A stretch of DNA of 64,000 nt. It comes from Branchiostoma floridae (taxonomy: Eukaryota > Chordata > Leptocardii > Amphioxiformes > Branchiostomatidae). A program made the translations under genes and the position numbers. The DNA is taken from NCBI RefSeq assembly GCF_000003815.2, contig NC_049980.1, positions 3,528,361 through 3,592,360 on the forward strand. Reading direction: 5' to 3'. Under the pieces are notes generated by a model. It made no database searches. It was not told where the DNA came from and worked only from the letters and a program-made list of their open reading frames with translations. This document shows positions 37,301 through 48,344 of this stretch, one piece after another. The number at the start of each line of letters is the position of its first letter. Position 1 is the first letter of the stretch.

Positions 37301-37973
37301 CACATCTTAAGGCATTCTCTGCCAGATGTACTACGACCTCCCGTTGAATCCCATCCAGGATAATTGGGACGTCATTCGGATGGAAATTACAGTTGGCCAA
37401 CATGCACGCCCTCACTCGAGGGAGAGGAGCGTTGACACAACCTTCGTCCCGGTGTTCCCACACACATCGCCGCAGACGGGCGAGCCACTGGATCTTACAG
37501 TCACAAAGGAAAGGATTCTGCCATATGCGCAGATAAAAAGACATATGCTGCGGCTTCAGTCCGTCCAGAAAAGTTTTGACTATCGTAGTGATGCGGTTAG
37601 ATTGAAGATAAAGATATTTCAGATAAGGTGGGAAGTCAAGGAAGGCACTGTCGACCTTTGCTATTTCATTGTTGTGCAGTTTCAATGTCATGATTCTTGA
37701 GACATTACGAAGTGAAGGCCACGGAAAGTCTTTCAACCGATTGTCAGACAAATCTAGATGACGGAGCATCGGCATTTCTGGTACATATTTTAAATGTTCA
37801 ATGTCATTTGACTGTAACAGGAGCGCTTCTAGGGTGAGAAATGAGAGTACGTTGTCGGGTATGGTCTTCAATTTCGGAGATTGCCAAGCGCAGTTACCAT
37901 ACGTCCAACAAATGTTGGTGGCGTCGACGCTTGTTGAGATCGGTAGAAGTACAATCGAAAAGACGAGAAACAT
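34330..37973 (-). CDS. LRR receptor A: ectodomain intact, tail truncated by frameshifts
   Basis: Exon 1 is 37973-37088: signal peptide MFLVFSIVLLPISTSVDA, CWTYGNC pair, 4-5 LRRs, then LRRCT beginning NPFLCDCKIQWLARLRRC. Exon 2 starts at 34433 after a TTTTTCCTCAG acceptor and encodes the membrane segment LTGGIVGVFLAIMLVAFARW, then stops at 34330 after 33 residues (329 aa in all). Sequence matching the siblings' tail continues to ~34040 in other frames (SVGQSDAGLG.LLQNRF, SVAQSSDFRRAHLNV, QHVYAEIKSEDIKA), separated by frameshifts and a large deletion. The product would be membrane-anchored without the YAEI tail, or the gene is a pseudogene. The 2.65-kb intron has collected two transposons. An in-frame ATG at 38060 would read through duplicated upstream debris and is not used here. 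Confidence 0.75.
34848..35061. repeat. Short palindromic satellite-like repeats, array 1
   Basis: Four units of the type TGTGATAGCACCCCTCTATCACATTAA spaced 40-75 bp apart, the first two in opposite orientation (GTGATAGAGGGGTGCTATC at 34850, complement at 34893). A second, shorter array is at 45424-45540 in the intron of receptor C. Confidence 0.65.
35066..35994. mobile_element. piggyBac-like MITE (TTAA target)
   Basis: A 929-bp element with inverted ends CCCTATTCAGACCGGG / CCCGGTCTGAATAGGG, each flanked by TTAA (35062-35065, 35995-35998). Poly-G/poly-C runs with GGGCTTTTGAGGCC / GGCCTCAAAAGCCC follow as subterminal inverted repeats. The TTAA site and CCC terminus fit piggyBac. The interior has many TGACGTCA-like palindromes (e.g. 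near 35404 and 35628-35660) and no ORF. It sits in the intron of receptor A. Confidence 0.85.
36614..37035 (-). mobile_element. hAT-like MITE, copy 3, with 8-bp TSD
   Basis: Same family as 804-1232 and 28811-29243, in reverse orientation, flanked by perfect 8-bp GTAACAAT (36606-36613, 37036-37043). It ends ~50 bp from the exon 1 donor of receptor A. Confidence 0.88.
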
Positions 37974-38041
37974 GCTGGCTGATGTCGTTTGCGTTGTCAC
38001 AAAAGAGTGAAATTTCACCTTTTTAAGCCCTATTTCCAGAT

Positions 38042-38206
38042 GGTTGTAACAGGAGGGCATGTAGGGTGAGGAAGGGTGGTATGCTGTCGGGAATGGTGTT
38101 CAATTTTGGCGGTCGCCCCGCGCAGTTACCGTAAAATCCAACAAATGTTGGCGACGTTGACGCTTGTTAAGAACGATAGATGTACAACCGAAAAGATGAG
38201 AAACAT
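38042..38206 (-). pseudogene. Relict first ~55 codons of an LRR receptor, tandem to gene A
   Basis: The minus-strand reading from ATG at 38206 gives MFLIFSVVHLSFLTSVNVANICW, then a frameshift and stop; other frames continue with PPKLN-, TLPD- and LLLQ-like pieces. It is a 233-bp tandem duplication of the start of exon 1 plus 5' UTR. The conserved promoter motif lies 161 bp upstream of this relict ATG, so transcripts of gene A probably carry it as an upstream ORF. Confidence 0.7.
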
Positions 38207-38366
38207 GTCGGCTGATAACGTTTAGATTATAACAAAAGAGTAAAGCACAACGTTTTTAGGCCATGTTTTCAGACGTAGTCTCCAACGTTGTCAAAATTCT
38301 GTGACTGTGCCGTCTGTACCGTCTGGCTTTGAATGCATCTTTTTGCTGATTTAATTGTCTCAGACT

Positions 38367-38376
38367 CTGACGTGAC
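38367..38376 (-). promoter_or_regulatory. Conserved CRE-like upstream motif, gene A
   Basis: CTGACGTGAC (plus-strand reading), embedded in ~60 bp conserved before every array member. It is 394 bp from gene A's own ATG but 161 bp from the relict ATG. Confidence 0.45.
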
Positions 38377-39098
38377 GGAGCGACGTAAACATTTTCCTAC
38401 TGATCTACATGGCTACATGGCCGCCTTTGTAGTGCTTAGTTTCATCGATGGACCGGAACGTTGCAAATCGTTCTTACCGGTATCCTAAGATATTAAAAGA
38501 GTGTCCACCGGCAGATCCCCCCACAAAATATCTGGGTGTGTGCCATGGTCACGACTTGAGTAAAATGAATGCATCTGTAGACGAGCCAATCTCAGATAGG
38601 AGAGTGAAATCGGTTTCTGAGTAATGTCATTTTCCATAGTCAAAAGTAATGGTACAATCTGTTTATCCATGAACAACACGTTGCGATTAGTCTGAGCTTG
38701 GGTTTATGGTGGGATTTTAGGTTGGGTTGGGAAGTTAAACTGGTATGTGCACAACAATGCACAGAAAACATAACCGTTGTGTTTTGTTTTTTCTCCCATA
38801 ATAAAGGGAAACTTTTTTTTTAAATTTGTCTTTCATAAAACAATTATTGCGGAGAGAGCTTAAACAGATAACTCTGTCCAAAATTAACAGCTTGTCTGAA
38901 TTAATTGAAAGACGAAGAAAAACTGTTTTGCTTGACACTAAAGAACAGGCTTCAAGGATCAGGCTACGGAGTCAACATTTTGCAACAATGCAGACTTGTG
39001 CAACTAAATGTGCATTCCATGTGCATGTCAAACTTAAGGTTGGTTAACCCTGCTTTGAGCTGATGACGTCGACCACATCGCCAGTATGCCTACCACTA

Positions 39099-39604
39099 CA
39101 TGCCCGTAGCCGGGGGGGGGGGGGTGTCGGAAGCCCCCCCACCCCACACACACACGAAGGTCCGCTTTTTTTTACGCTCCAAGGTCCGCTTTTTCATGTC
39201 CAAGATTTATTTTTCAAAGGCATGACTGATTTGCGTTTTTCACTGATAGACATTTCATTCAATCTATGCAAGTATCGGCAAAATTTGCCCAAGAAAATGA
39301 AGGAAATAGTTTCAATGGGTCCAGATTTCACAATTTCTCCAGACCTCCATTGCAACGCCTCGCGTCTTTGGTGGTCAGACATGGTGAAAATATGTCAGGG
39401 GAGTCGCCTTCAAAGACTTACGCCGAAAGCCTTGTATACATATTTTTATAGAAATTCCATTAAACTTGGCCATCAAATTTTGTCCGTCAAAATGCAGGAA
39501 ATAGTGTTTCAGAGGGTCAAGATTTCAAAAGGCAGTTCGATGGTCCGACAAGCACTATATAAAAAGACCCCCCCCCCCCAACCGAAATCCTGGCTACGGG
39601 CATG
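39099..39604. mobile_element. 506-bp MITE with CACTA duplication
   Basis: Inverted ends CATGCCCGTAGCC / GGCTACGGGCATG with G/C runs next to them, flanked by CACTA on both sides (39094-39098, 39605-39609). A 5-bp duplication alone does not decide the superfamily. It lies between receptors A and B. Confidence 0.7.
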
Positions 39605-39958
39605 CACTAGCCTGACTAGGCTACCTTAACATTCCTTGATGACAGATTGTTTTGAAATTACAGTTTGACCGTGTCACTCTTCACACTATGCCAAATCATA
39701 CCCGCTCTGGACTCACAAATTTGTTCGTTACATGGTTGGGAGAAAGGCTAGCAACCCCTCACTGTATACCTCTAATAGTCTAAAATCCTGCTACAGGAAC
39801 AGTAAAGAAACTTGCTGCCCTACTAGACCTGAAAGGTAACAAAGAAAAACAACTTATAGGTGTCAATGACCGAAAAATGGGACGAAGAAAACAACTTTGA
39901 TCTTGTTCTGTGCTTTGTGGTTAAGTTCGCCATGGGAAAGTGAAGGCACATCGTACCT

Positions 39959-41984
39959 TTATATTCTTGTGGTCTCTGTGGTAGCTGCTTTGATGTCCTC
40001 GTCTTTGATTTCCGCGTAGGCGTGCTGAAGTGGGCAGTTCACTGCCTGATCGTCGCCGTTCAACGAAGAGCTTTCTACGTTGAGATGTTCGCGGCGGATG
40101 TCACTGCTCTGAGCAACATTGCATATGTGTGGAACGTCCATAGTGGTAAGTGTTTTTAACGGGAAGGCGTCGACGTCGAGCACATTTTTCGGCACTGGCC
40201 TTTGTTTACGTTTGCATCGAATGTTTAGTGAAAACCGACTTGGGCCTTTCTTCTCCTCAATTGCAAAACGATTTTGTTGCAGATGACCTAGACGGGCATC
40301 ACTTTGGTCAACACTGACAACATTTGAAGCTCTCATTTTCGTCACCGTTTGTAACGGCAAAGCAGCTACTGTTTTTCTTGAAACAGCGTGTTCTTTATGT
40401 TTGAACTGACTGGCAAATGAAGACCAGCTTGCGTCGTCTTTACTTTGTCTTGAGCAGCCTTCTTGAAGATCTTCTTCGATGGCAGAATCACGCTTTTCGA
40501 CGCTTGCTGCATTCTGAAGACGCCTGTCGGTCACCGTTGGGAAGGGTGGAGCGGCGGCCATGTTATTGATGCATGCCTGTCGTCGTTTTCTGCAATGGCT
40601 GATCCATTTGGCAAAGGCGACACATAAGAATGCAAGAAACCCACCGATGATGCCACCTGTCACCACTGAGGAAGTGCAGAATCACACCTTGGATTGTGGT
40701 TTTGTCACAATTGCGCCGGTGCCCGTCGGAGATTTAGCTCGGGCCTGTCTCTGAAGCCACAAATCGATCTTACATCTCGATCTTTTCTCGGTCTATTTGA
40801 CGCAGGGTACTGGGTTTATTTTTACTCCGACTTTGAAAGAAATCTAGTACCCGGCAATTGAAAGGGTCTTCGGAGGAATTCAAGACTACAATGTTCGTCC
40901 TTCTTTTAGGCTTCAATTTTTGGTAAATTTGACAAGACAAACTTGATTCCATCATAACTAAGTTAACTTAGAATTGCAACACTGCCATGTCTGATTAACT
41001 AATACGTAACAAAGGTTACAATAGTTCAAATCATGTGGCATTCAAAGGGACATACCCCCAAAATTGAAAGGACTCACCTTTCCACCAAATGAGCTGAGAT
41101 TGGGAAGTACTGACAGTTGTTCTCTCCCAGCTGACCGTAAATGTTGGGAGCTCTGCCTCGGCGGTTGCACTAATCTCGGCGGTTGCATTCTTCTCGGAGT
41201 CTCGGTTCCCTGCCTTACCCGGGTACGTCGTTTGTTGTGGATTGGGAGATGTGCATGTTGATAGAGAGACGTTTCGTAGCAACTTGCCCTTCAATTCTCG
41301 TGGTGATTCACATCGTACGGTAGTCTCTGCTTGATGTATTACAATTCTAGTATCCCGTTGAATCCTATCCAGGATAACTGGAACGTCATTCGGATGGAAA
41401 TTACAGTTGGCCAACATGCACGCCCTCACTCGAGGGAGAGGAGCGTTGACACAACCTTCGTCCCGGTGTTCCCACACACATCGCCGCAGACGGGCGAGCC
41501 ACTGGATCTTACAGTCGCAGAGGAAAGGATTCTGATATATACGAAGATAAAAAGTCCCCTGTTGGCTCTTCAGTCCGTCCAGGAAAGTTTCGGGTATTGT
41601 GGTAATGCGGTTAGATTGAAGATACAGATATTGCAGGTGTGGTGGGAAGTCCACGAAGGCACTGACCTTTGATATTTTATTGTTGTGCAGTTTCAATGTC
41701 ATGATTCTTGAGACATTACTAAGTGATGACCACGGAAATTCTTTCAACCGATTGTCGGACAAATCTAGATGACTGAGCATCGGCATTTCTGGTATATACT
41801 TCAAATGTTCAATGTCATTTGATTGTAACAGGAGCCATCCTAGAGTGCGAAATGATGTTACGTTGTCTGGTATGGTCCTCAATTTTGGCGATGTTCCCGC
41901 GCAGTTACCGTAAGTCCAGCAAATGTTGGCGGCGTTGACGCTTGCTAAGAACGATAGAAGCGCGATCGAAAAGGGGACAAACAT
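39959..41984 (-). CDS. LRR receptor B with YAEI cytoplasmic tail
   Basis: Exon 1 (41984-41078) and exon 2 (40665-39959) joined by a 412-bp GT-AG intron, 537 aa. An in-frame TAA just upstream fixes the start at MFVPFSIALLSFLASVNA (signal peptide). Next are CWTYGNC, LRRs such as MLSHLDLSDNRLKEFP and HLQYLYLQSNRITTIP, and LRRCT from NPFLCDCKIQWLARLRRC with at least six more cysteines, then a Ser/Thr-rich stalk. Exon 2 gives the membrane segment GGIIGGFLAFLCVAFAKWI, a basic stop-transfer (RKRRQ), tail repeats (KTVAALPLQTVTKMRA..SVDQSDA, PVPKNVLDVDAFPLKTL) and the end HAYAEIKDEDIKAATTE. A cell-surface receptor is the natural reading; ligand and pathway are unknown. Confidence 0.85.
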
Positions 41985-42130
41985 GTCGACTGATGTCGTT
42001 TACGTTGGAAAAAAATGAAATTTCACCTTTTTAGGCCATATTTTCAGGCGTGGTCTCCGGCGATGTCAAAATCTGCGACTGTGCCGTCTGCCCCGTCTCG
42101 CTGTGAATGCTGATTTAATTGTCTCAAATT

Positions 42131-42140
42131 CTGACGTGAC
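42131..42140 (-). promoter_or_regulatory. Conserved CRE-like upstream motif, gene B
   Basis: CTGACGTGAC, 147 bp from the ATG. Confidence 0.5.
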
Positions 42141-42779
42141 AGGATGACGCAAATGCTTCCCCACTGATCTACATAGCTACATGGCTGCCCTTGTAATGCT
42201 TAGCTCCATAGATGGACTAGAAAGTTTCATGTAGCCAATCGTCGTCATCGGCATCCTTCAATATTGAAGAGTGACCACAAGCATAGCCTCAATACAATTC
42301 GCTCAGTGTGCGCCATGGTCTCGACTTGAGTAAAGCCAATGCATCTGTAGACGAATGAAATCGTCAGAAAATTGTCGTTCAAAGCCGAGCTCAGATAGCA
42401 AAGTGAAATTGGTTTCCGAGTCATGTCATTCTCCACAGTCATGGTGCATTCTGTTTATCCATGGACAAAATGTTGTGATTAGTCTATGTTGGGTTGGCTT
42501 GGGAATTTAAACTGGCATGTGTACATCAATGCACAAAGTGACATATCCCTTGTGCTTTTGTTTCCTTCATCTCTTCAAGCCAACCGTACTTACTCATGCC
42601 ACATTTTCAGAAAATACGGTGTTGCCGCTAGTTTCCGCTTTCAAGCCCACCGCCAGACTAGTTTTGCCTTTGTGTGGCTTTGCAATAGCCAGAGCTCGAA
42701 TATAGTGTTTGTTGTGACTCTTTCAACATTTACTCATTCAGATCAACGTGGTAAGACAATGCTTACATATTGCTGAATT

Positions 42780-43060
42780 TTCACTTGTATACATTTAAGG
42801 GCAAATGGCCTACAGCAATATATAGTTTATATTCTTGCTACAGGAGCAGCAAGGAAACTCGCTGTCCGACTAATGCCAATAGCCGCCAAAAGGGCCACCA
42901 AACAATATCTTTGATGTGGTGTGTACGTCTGGTAAAGGTCGCCATTATGCATTGGCAGCGACGGCGGGTAACTTCATAGACGGGCGGTCTATTTGTTGGT
43001 TGCTCTAATGTCATTTCTTTTATTTCCGCGTACACGTGTTGAAATTGACTGAATGTTTTA
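42780..43060 (-). pseudogene. Relict 3' end of a D-type LRR receptor
   Basis: Minus-strand sequence retains CAACACGTGTACGCGGAAATAAAAG (the HVYAEIK codons, ~43020-43045) followed by GACATTAGAGCAACC and a diverged 3' flank, parallel to 48170-48420 at the end of gene D. No tail upstream of it and no ectodomain exon remain. A lost array member once lay between B and C. Confidence 0.65.
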
Positions 43061-43968
43061 AGGTTGTGCTGAAGTTCAAATGCTGCATTAAGCTTCCTTA
43101 TGTATAATCATGTACAACTTTAGGAAACATTATATTTTTTTTGTACATGTATAATAATTTCATGCATAATTGGAATAGACATGGGTAATCAATGGGTGCT
43201 ACGTATAACCACATTAAACTGAAATAATGTGATTTGCTTGGGATGAGAAGAAATTAACTTTCAAATTCATTTAACAATATAATCCAAACCTCATACAAGT
43301 AAAGTTTCCTTGTCTTTCATAAAACAATTAATGCGGAATTTTTTTTTCAAACAGGATACTCGTTCACAATTTAACAGCTTGCCTAACTTAATTGAAAGAC
43401 CCCCGAACCAGTTGGCTTGACTCTAGAGAACAAGCTTCAAGAATCCGGCTATGTAATGAGTCTACATTATGCAACTAAACTAGACTTAGGCAACTAAACC
43501 TGCATCACAGATGAAAGTGCATCTCGAGTGAGCTATTTACATGTTTGTCAAACTTTAGATTGGTTAAACCTGCTTTGAAATGCAGACCACAACGCCAGTA
43601 TGCCTACCACACTAAGCGACCTTAACATTCCCTGGTAACAGATTATTTTACTGTTATACTTCATTCATATATCACTTTTCACATTTTGCCATGTCGCTCT
43701 GGACTCACAAATCCGCTCGTTACATGGTTGGGAGAAAGACTAGCAACCCCTGCCTGTATTCCTCTAATAGTCTAAAATCCTGCAACAGAAACGGCTAGAA
43801 AACGCGCTGCCGTACTAGCCATTAAAGGTAAAAAAGAAAAATAATTTACGTGCCACTGACCGAGAAACAACTTTGATCTTGTTCTATGCTTCATAGTAAA
43901 GGACGCCATGTGCTGCCAAATCGACGGCATATTGTACCTTTATATGATACGGGTGGTCTCACAGGTAG

Positions 43969-46900
43969 TTACTTTATATCCTCGTCCTTGATTTCCGCGT
44001 AGACGTGCTGAAGTGGGCAGTTTACTGCCTGATCGTCGCCGTTCACCGAAGAGCTTTCTACGTTGAGATGTTCGCGGCGGATGTCACTGCTCTGAACAAC
44101 ATTGCATATGTGTGGAACGTCCATGGTGGTAAGTGTTTTTAACGGGAAGGCGTCGAGCACATTTTTCGGCAATGGCCTTTGTTTACGTTTGCATCGAATG
44201 TTAAGTGAAAAACGACTTGGGCCTTTCTTCTCCTGAAAACGATTTTGTTGCAGATGGCCTTGACCGGCATCACTTTGGTCAACACTGACAACGATTGAAG
44301 CTCTCATTTTTCTGACCTTTTGTAACGGCAAAGCAGCTACTGTTTTTCTTGAAACAGTGTGTTCTTTTTGTTTCAACTGACTGGCAAATGAAGACCAGCT
44401 TGCGTCGTCTTTACTTTGTCTTGAGCAGCCTTCTAGAAGATCTTCTTCGATGGCAGAATCACGCTTTTCGACGCTTGCTGCATTCTGAAGACGCCTGTCG
44501 GTCACCGTTGGGAAGGGATGAGCTGCGGCCATGTTGTTAATGCATGCCTGTCGTCGTTTTCTGCAATGGCTGATCCATTTGGCAGAGGCGACACATAAGA
44601 ATGCAAGAAAACTACTGATGATGCCACCTGTTAACCCTGCGGAAGGACAAAATGTCACATTGGATTATTCACATGGTGCCTGTCAGCGGTGTAGCCCTGG
44701 CCATGCTCTAAAACCACAAATTCGTCCGCATGGATTGCCGGATACCACGGGGTACCTCTCAGTGTTTTCATTGGTAGATCACAGTGTCTATTTGTCGCCG
44801 GGTGCTGGGTTCCTTTTAGCTCAGAGTTAAACAGAAATCTGGGGCCGGGCAGGGTCCAAATTTAGTCCGGTATCCACAGGGCGTCCGAAGGGGCCTCGCA
44901 GGGGTGAAGTCCACAAAACAGCCCGTGGACTCCCGGCAGGGACTCTTTTTCCAAATAGAATGCAATCTATGTCATGCCCTGAACATAGTAACGCTCGATA
45001 CAGGTGTTGCTGACCGGACCGTAGTTAGCGGTATCCCACTGGCACCTACTTTTTTCGATCACAGGCTTCCGAATAATTGGAACGCGCTTCGCGTGCACCG
45101 CGCGTAGCGCTACCAAACTTCAACTACGGGATTTGGACGTTAATATATATCTTGTATTCTTTTGTTGGAAGGCACCAAATTTTCTCAACTTCGGAAGCAT
45201 TCGGCATTGAAATGTTTTTTTGGTCAATTATTTCCCTACCCTGAAAAAAAGTTTGCGGGTTATTTCGGCTATAATGATTTCCGAATTTGTTGAAAATATG
45301 CATGATATGGAATAAGATACTTCAATAATGGTAACAGCATTATTTGCGACTTTATACGCAACTATTTTGTAACACTTTGTAAGTGGTCAATTAAGGGAAA
45401 ATATTCTGTCTATTAGTGGAAAATGTGATAGCACCCCTCTATCACATTAATTCATCGGTAAAAGATTAACAAGCTGGTCTACAATTGTGTCTACTAGAGA
45501 AAAATGTGATAACAGCCCTATATCACATTAATCCACTAGTATATAGACACTTATTGAAATAACAGTTCGAAAACAACCTATCATAACTTTTCGAACTATC
45601 ACCGTGACGTTTACTGCCCTGAAATACTATTTGATTCATAATCAAGTATTTAGAAATGGTAACAGCATTTTATCTTTAGTTACCATTTTCTACGTAATCA
45701 TTTTTGTAACACATTGTAAATGGGTCAATAGGCTAGAAAGAAAGCAATCCTTTCAAGATTTGGTTGGGTCTCATGCATCGATAACTTACCATGAAGGACC
45801 TACCAGTGCCAAGCAGTGAAATCTGAAAATGGACAGAGGCAGACAATATAGGGCTTACTTTTTCGGGGCAATAACCGAACTCCATTAAATGTTACAAATA
45901 TTTGTACAAATTGTCCAAAGTGGAAGAATCATATAGAAGTTTCAACATTTTATTGTAATTAGTATAGTTTTGTTGTACGTCACTTCCAAAATGTTCCTAA
46001 AATAATTTAATTCTTTTTGGAAAACATTGAAATATTGTGGCTTATGTATCTTATTCAGAACAATTCAAAATTACAAATGCTGTTTAAAAACCCTTGCGGT
46101 GACTTGATTCGACTGTTTATAAGTGTCAATTTAAAACAATTCGGGAAAAGTGTTACAATAGTTCAAACCATCATGTATTCAATGGGCCATGTCCGAAGGA
46201 TTTAAAATGACTCACCTTTCCACCAAATGAGCTGAGGTTGGTGAGAGTTGACGGTGGATTTCTCCCAGCTGATCGTATGTGTTGGGAGTTCTGCCTCGGG
46301 TGTTGCACTCTTCTCGAACTCTTGGGTCCCCACCTTACCCGGGTACAAGGTCTGTTGTGGATTGGGAGATGTGCATGTCGGTAGAAAGACGGTTTGTAGC
46401 GACTTGCCCTTCAATTCTCGTGGTGAGTCACATCTTAAGGCATTCTCTGCCTGATGTATTACGGTCTCCCGTTGAATCCCATCCAGGACGACTGGAACAT
46501 TATTTGGATGGAAATTGCAGTGGGCCAACATACAAGTTCTTACTCGTGCAATAGGAGCGTTGACACAACCTTCGATAAGGTGTTCCCACACACATCGCCG
46601 CAAACGGGCGATCCACTGGATCTTACCGTCGCAAAAGAAAGGATTCTTCCATATGCGCAAATGTAGAATTCTCTGCTGGGGCTTTAGTCCGTCCAAAAAC
46701 GTTTCGGGTATCGTAGTGATGCGGTTAGACTGAAGATACAGATGTGTCAGGCGTTGTGGGAAGTCGACCGAGTCACTGATTTTTGATATTTCATTGTTGT
46801 TCAGTTTCAAGAACTTGATTCTTGAGATATTACGAAATGAAGACCACGGAAATTCTTTCAACCGATTGTCAGACAAATCTAGATTACAGAGCATCGGCAT

Positions 46901-47098
46901 TTCTGGTACATATTTCAAGTGCTCAATGTCATTTGATTGTAACAGGAGCCATCCTAGGGTGCGAAATGATGTTACGTTGTCTGGTATGGTCTTCAATTTT
47001 GGCGATTTCCCCGCGCAGTTACCGTACGTCCAACAAATATTGGCGGCGTTAACGCATATAAGGAACGGTAGAAGTACAATTGAAAAGACGAGAAACAT
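43969..47098 (-). CDS. LRR receptor C with YAEI tail
   Basis: Exon 1 from 47098 (MFLVFSIVLLPFLICVNA; an in-frame ATG at 47149 would add 17 residues) to 46216, exon 2 44636-43969, 516 aa. Layout as in B: CWTYGNC, LRRs (MLCNLDLSDNRLKEFP, RLTHLYLQSNRITTIP), LRRCT starting NPFFCDGKIQWIARLRRC. Here the second LRRCT cysteine is replaced by glycine, so a disulfide usual for this fold is missing, unlike the five siblings. Membrane segment GGIISSFLAFLCVASAKWI. The tail has B-like repeats (KTVAALPLQKVRKMRA, PLPKNVLDAFPLKTLTT) and ends HVYAEIKDEDIK, nine residues short of B. Confidence 0.85.
44960..45240. repeat. Decayed R2-family repeat in intron of receptor C
   Basis: TGTCATGCC, then ACGCTCGATACAGGTGTT, ACCGGACCGTA and GGCACCAAATTTTCTCAACTT match the order of blocks in 32376-32700 at reduced identity. 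Confidence 0.55.
45424..45540. repeat. Short palindromic satellite-like repeats, array 2
   Basis: Two units of AATGTGATAGCACCCCTCTATCACATTAA type with the same AAAGATTAACAAGCT spacer seen in array 1 (34848-35061), both inside introns of array genes. The spacer shows the two introns share ancestry. Confidence 0.6.
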
Positions 47099-47262
47099 GC
47101 TGACTGATACTGATGTCGTTTGTGTTGTCACAAAATTGTGAAGGTTCACCTTTTTAGGCCATATTTTCAGACATTGTCTCCAACGATGTCAAAGTCTACA
47201 ACTGTGACTCTGTACCGTCTCGTTTTGAATTCATCATTTTGCTTATTCAATTGTCTCTGAAT

Positions 47263-47272
47263 CTGACGTGAC
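47263..47272 (-). promoter_or_regulatory. Conserved CRE-like upstream motif, gene C
   Basis: CTGACGTGAC, 165 bp from the MFLVF start. Confidence 0.5.
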
Positions 47273-48344
47273 GGAACAAAATACTTTCCCACTGATCTAC
47301 ATCGTTACTTAACCTTCGTAATGCTTAGCTCCATCGATGGACTGAAAAGTTTCCAATCATCATCAGCGGAATCCTCAAATATCGAAGAGTGACCACAAGC
47401 ATAGCCCCAACACAAACCCTTCGGTGTGTGAAATGGTCTCGACTTGAGCAAAACAAATGCATCCGTAGACGAATGAAATCGTCAGAAAATAGCCGTTAAA
47501 TGCCAAGCTCAGCTAGAGAGCAGAGTGGAATCAGTTTCTGAGTAATGTCATTTTCCATAGTCAAAAGTATTGGTACAATCTGTTTATGCATGAACAGCAT
47601 GTTGTGATTAGTCTATGTTGGGTAGGGATTTTAAACTGGCATGTGTACAGCAATGCACAAAGAAACATATCCCTTGTGCTTTTGTTTCCTTCATCCCTTC
47701 AAGCCAACCGTACTTACTCACGCCACGTTTTTAGAAAATACGGTGTTGCCGCTAGTTCCCGCTTTGTAGGAATTTATTCAAGCCAACAATCAAACTAGTT
47801 TTGCCTTTGTGTGTCTTTCGCAATAGTTAGAGCTCGAGTATAGTTTTGCTTGTGGCTCTTTCAATATTTACGCATTCAGATCAACGGGGCAAGACAATGC
47901 TTACATATCACTGAATATTCAGATACACTCATGAACATTGGTGAATACTTGTAGATCGTGGATCGAGCTACAAAGAATGTATATGTGGGCATATCACACC
48001 TGTTACGTTTCTGCATTAAAACGTGGTGGTGCGCGAGGCAGTTAAATGTTTTTAAAAAATCATTAAAATCAACCGCTGACGTTACACCAATAAAAATAGT
48101 TGTTGATAATCTATGGGATGTTAACTACGACGTATCACCACCGTATTTTTAGTAATCAAGGCCAAATGGGCAAGGTGCTACAGCAACTCCTCCTTTTATA
48201 TCTCTAATAATTTATATTCTTGCCACAGGAACAGCAAGGAAACTTGCCACTGGCCGCAAAAAGGACCAATAAATAAAAATTAAAAAATGTGGCGTGTAAT
48301 TCTTGTGAAGGTCCCCATTGGCAGTAATGGCGCGGCGGGTTACT

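Noticed and set aside
37126-37700. Plus-strand open frames opposite the LRR exons, conserved in every array copy (also 41331, 46279, 55173, 59054)
   Set aside because: They are antisense shadows of the conserved LRRCT coding sequence. Conservation is explained by the minus-strand protein, and none has its own start context or domain.
37973-38060. Start of receptor A at the upstream ATG (MPSCYNHLEIGLKK)
   Set aside because: That ATG lies in the antisense-like debris of the duplicated exon fragment. The other five genes align at the downstream MF(L/V) signal peptide.
39091-39609. Calling the 506-bp element a CACTA transposon because CACTA flanks it
   Set aside because: CACTA here is the duplicated target outside the inverted repeats, not the terminal motif of the CACTA superfamily, whose TSD is 3 bp.
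47958-48152. A 64-codon plus-strand frame (MDRATKNVYVGIS..)
   Set aside because: No domain, no neighbours on that strand, and it is not preserved at the parallel position of other array intervals.
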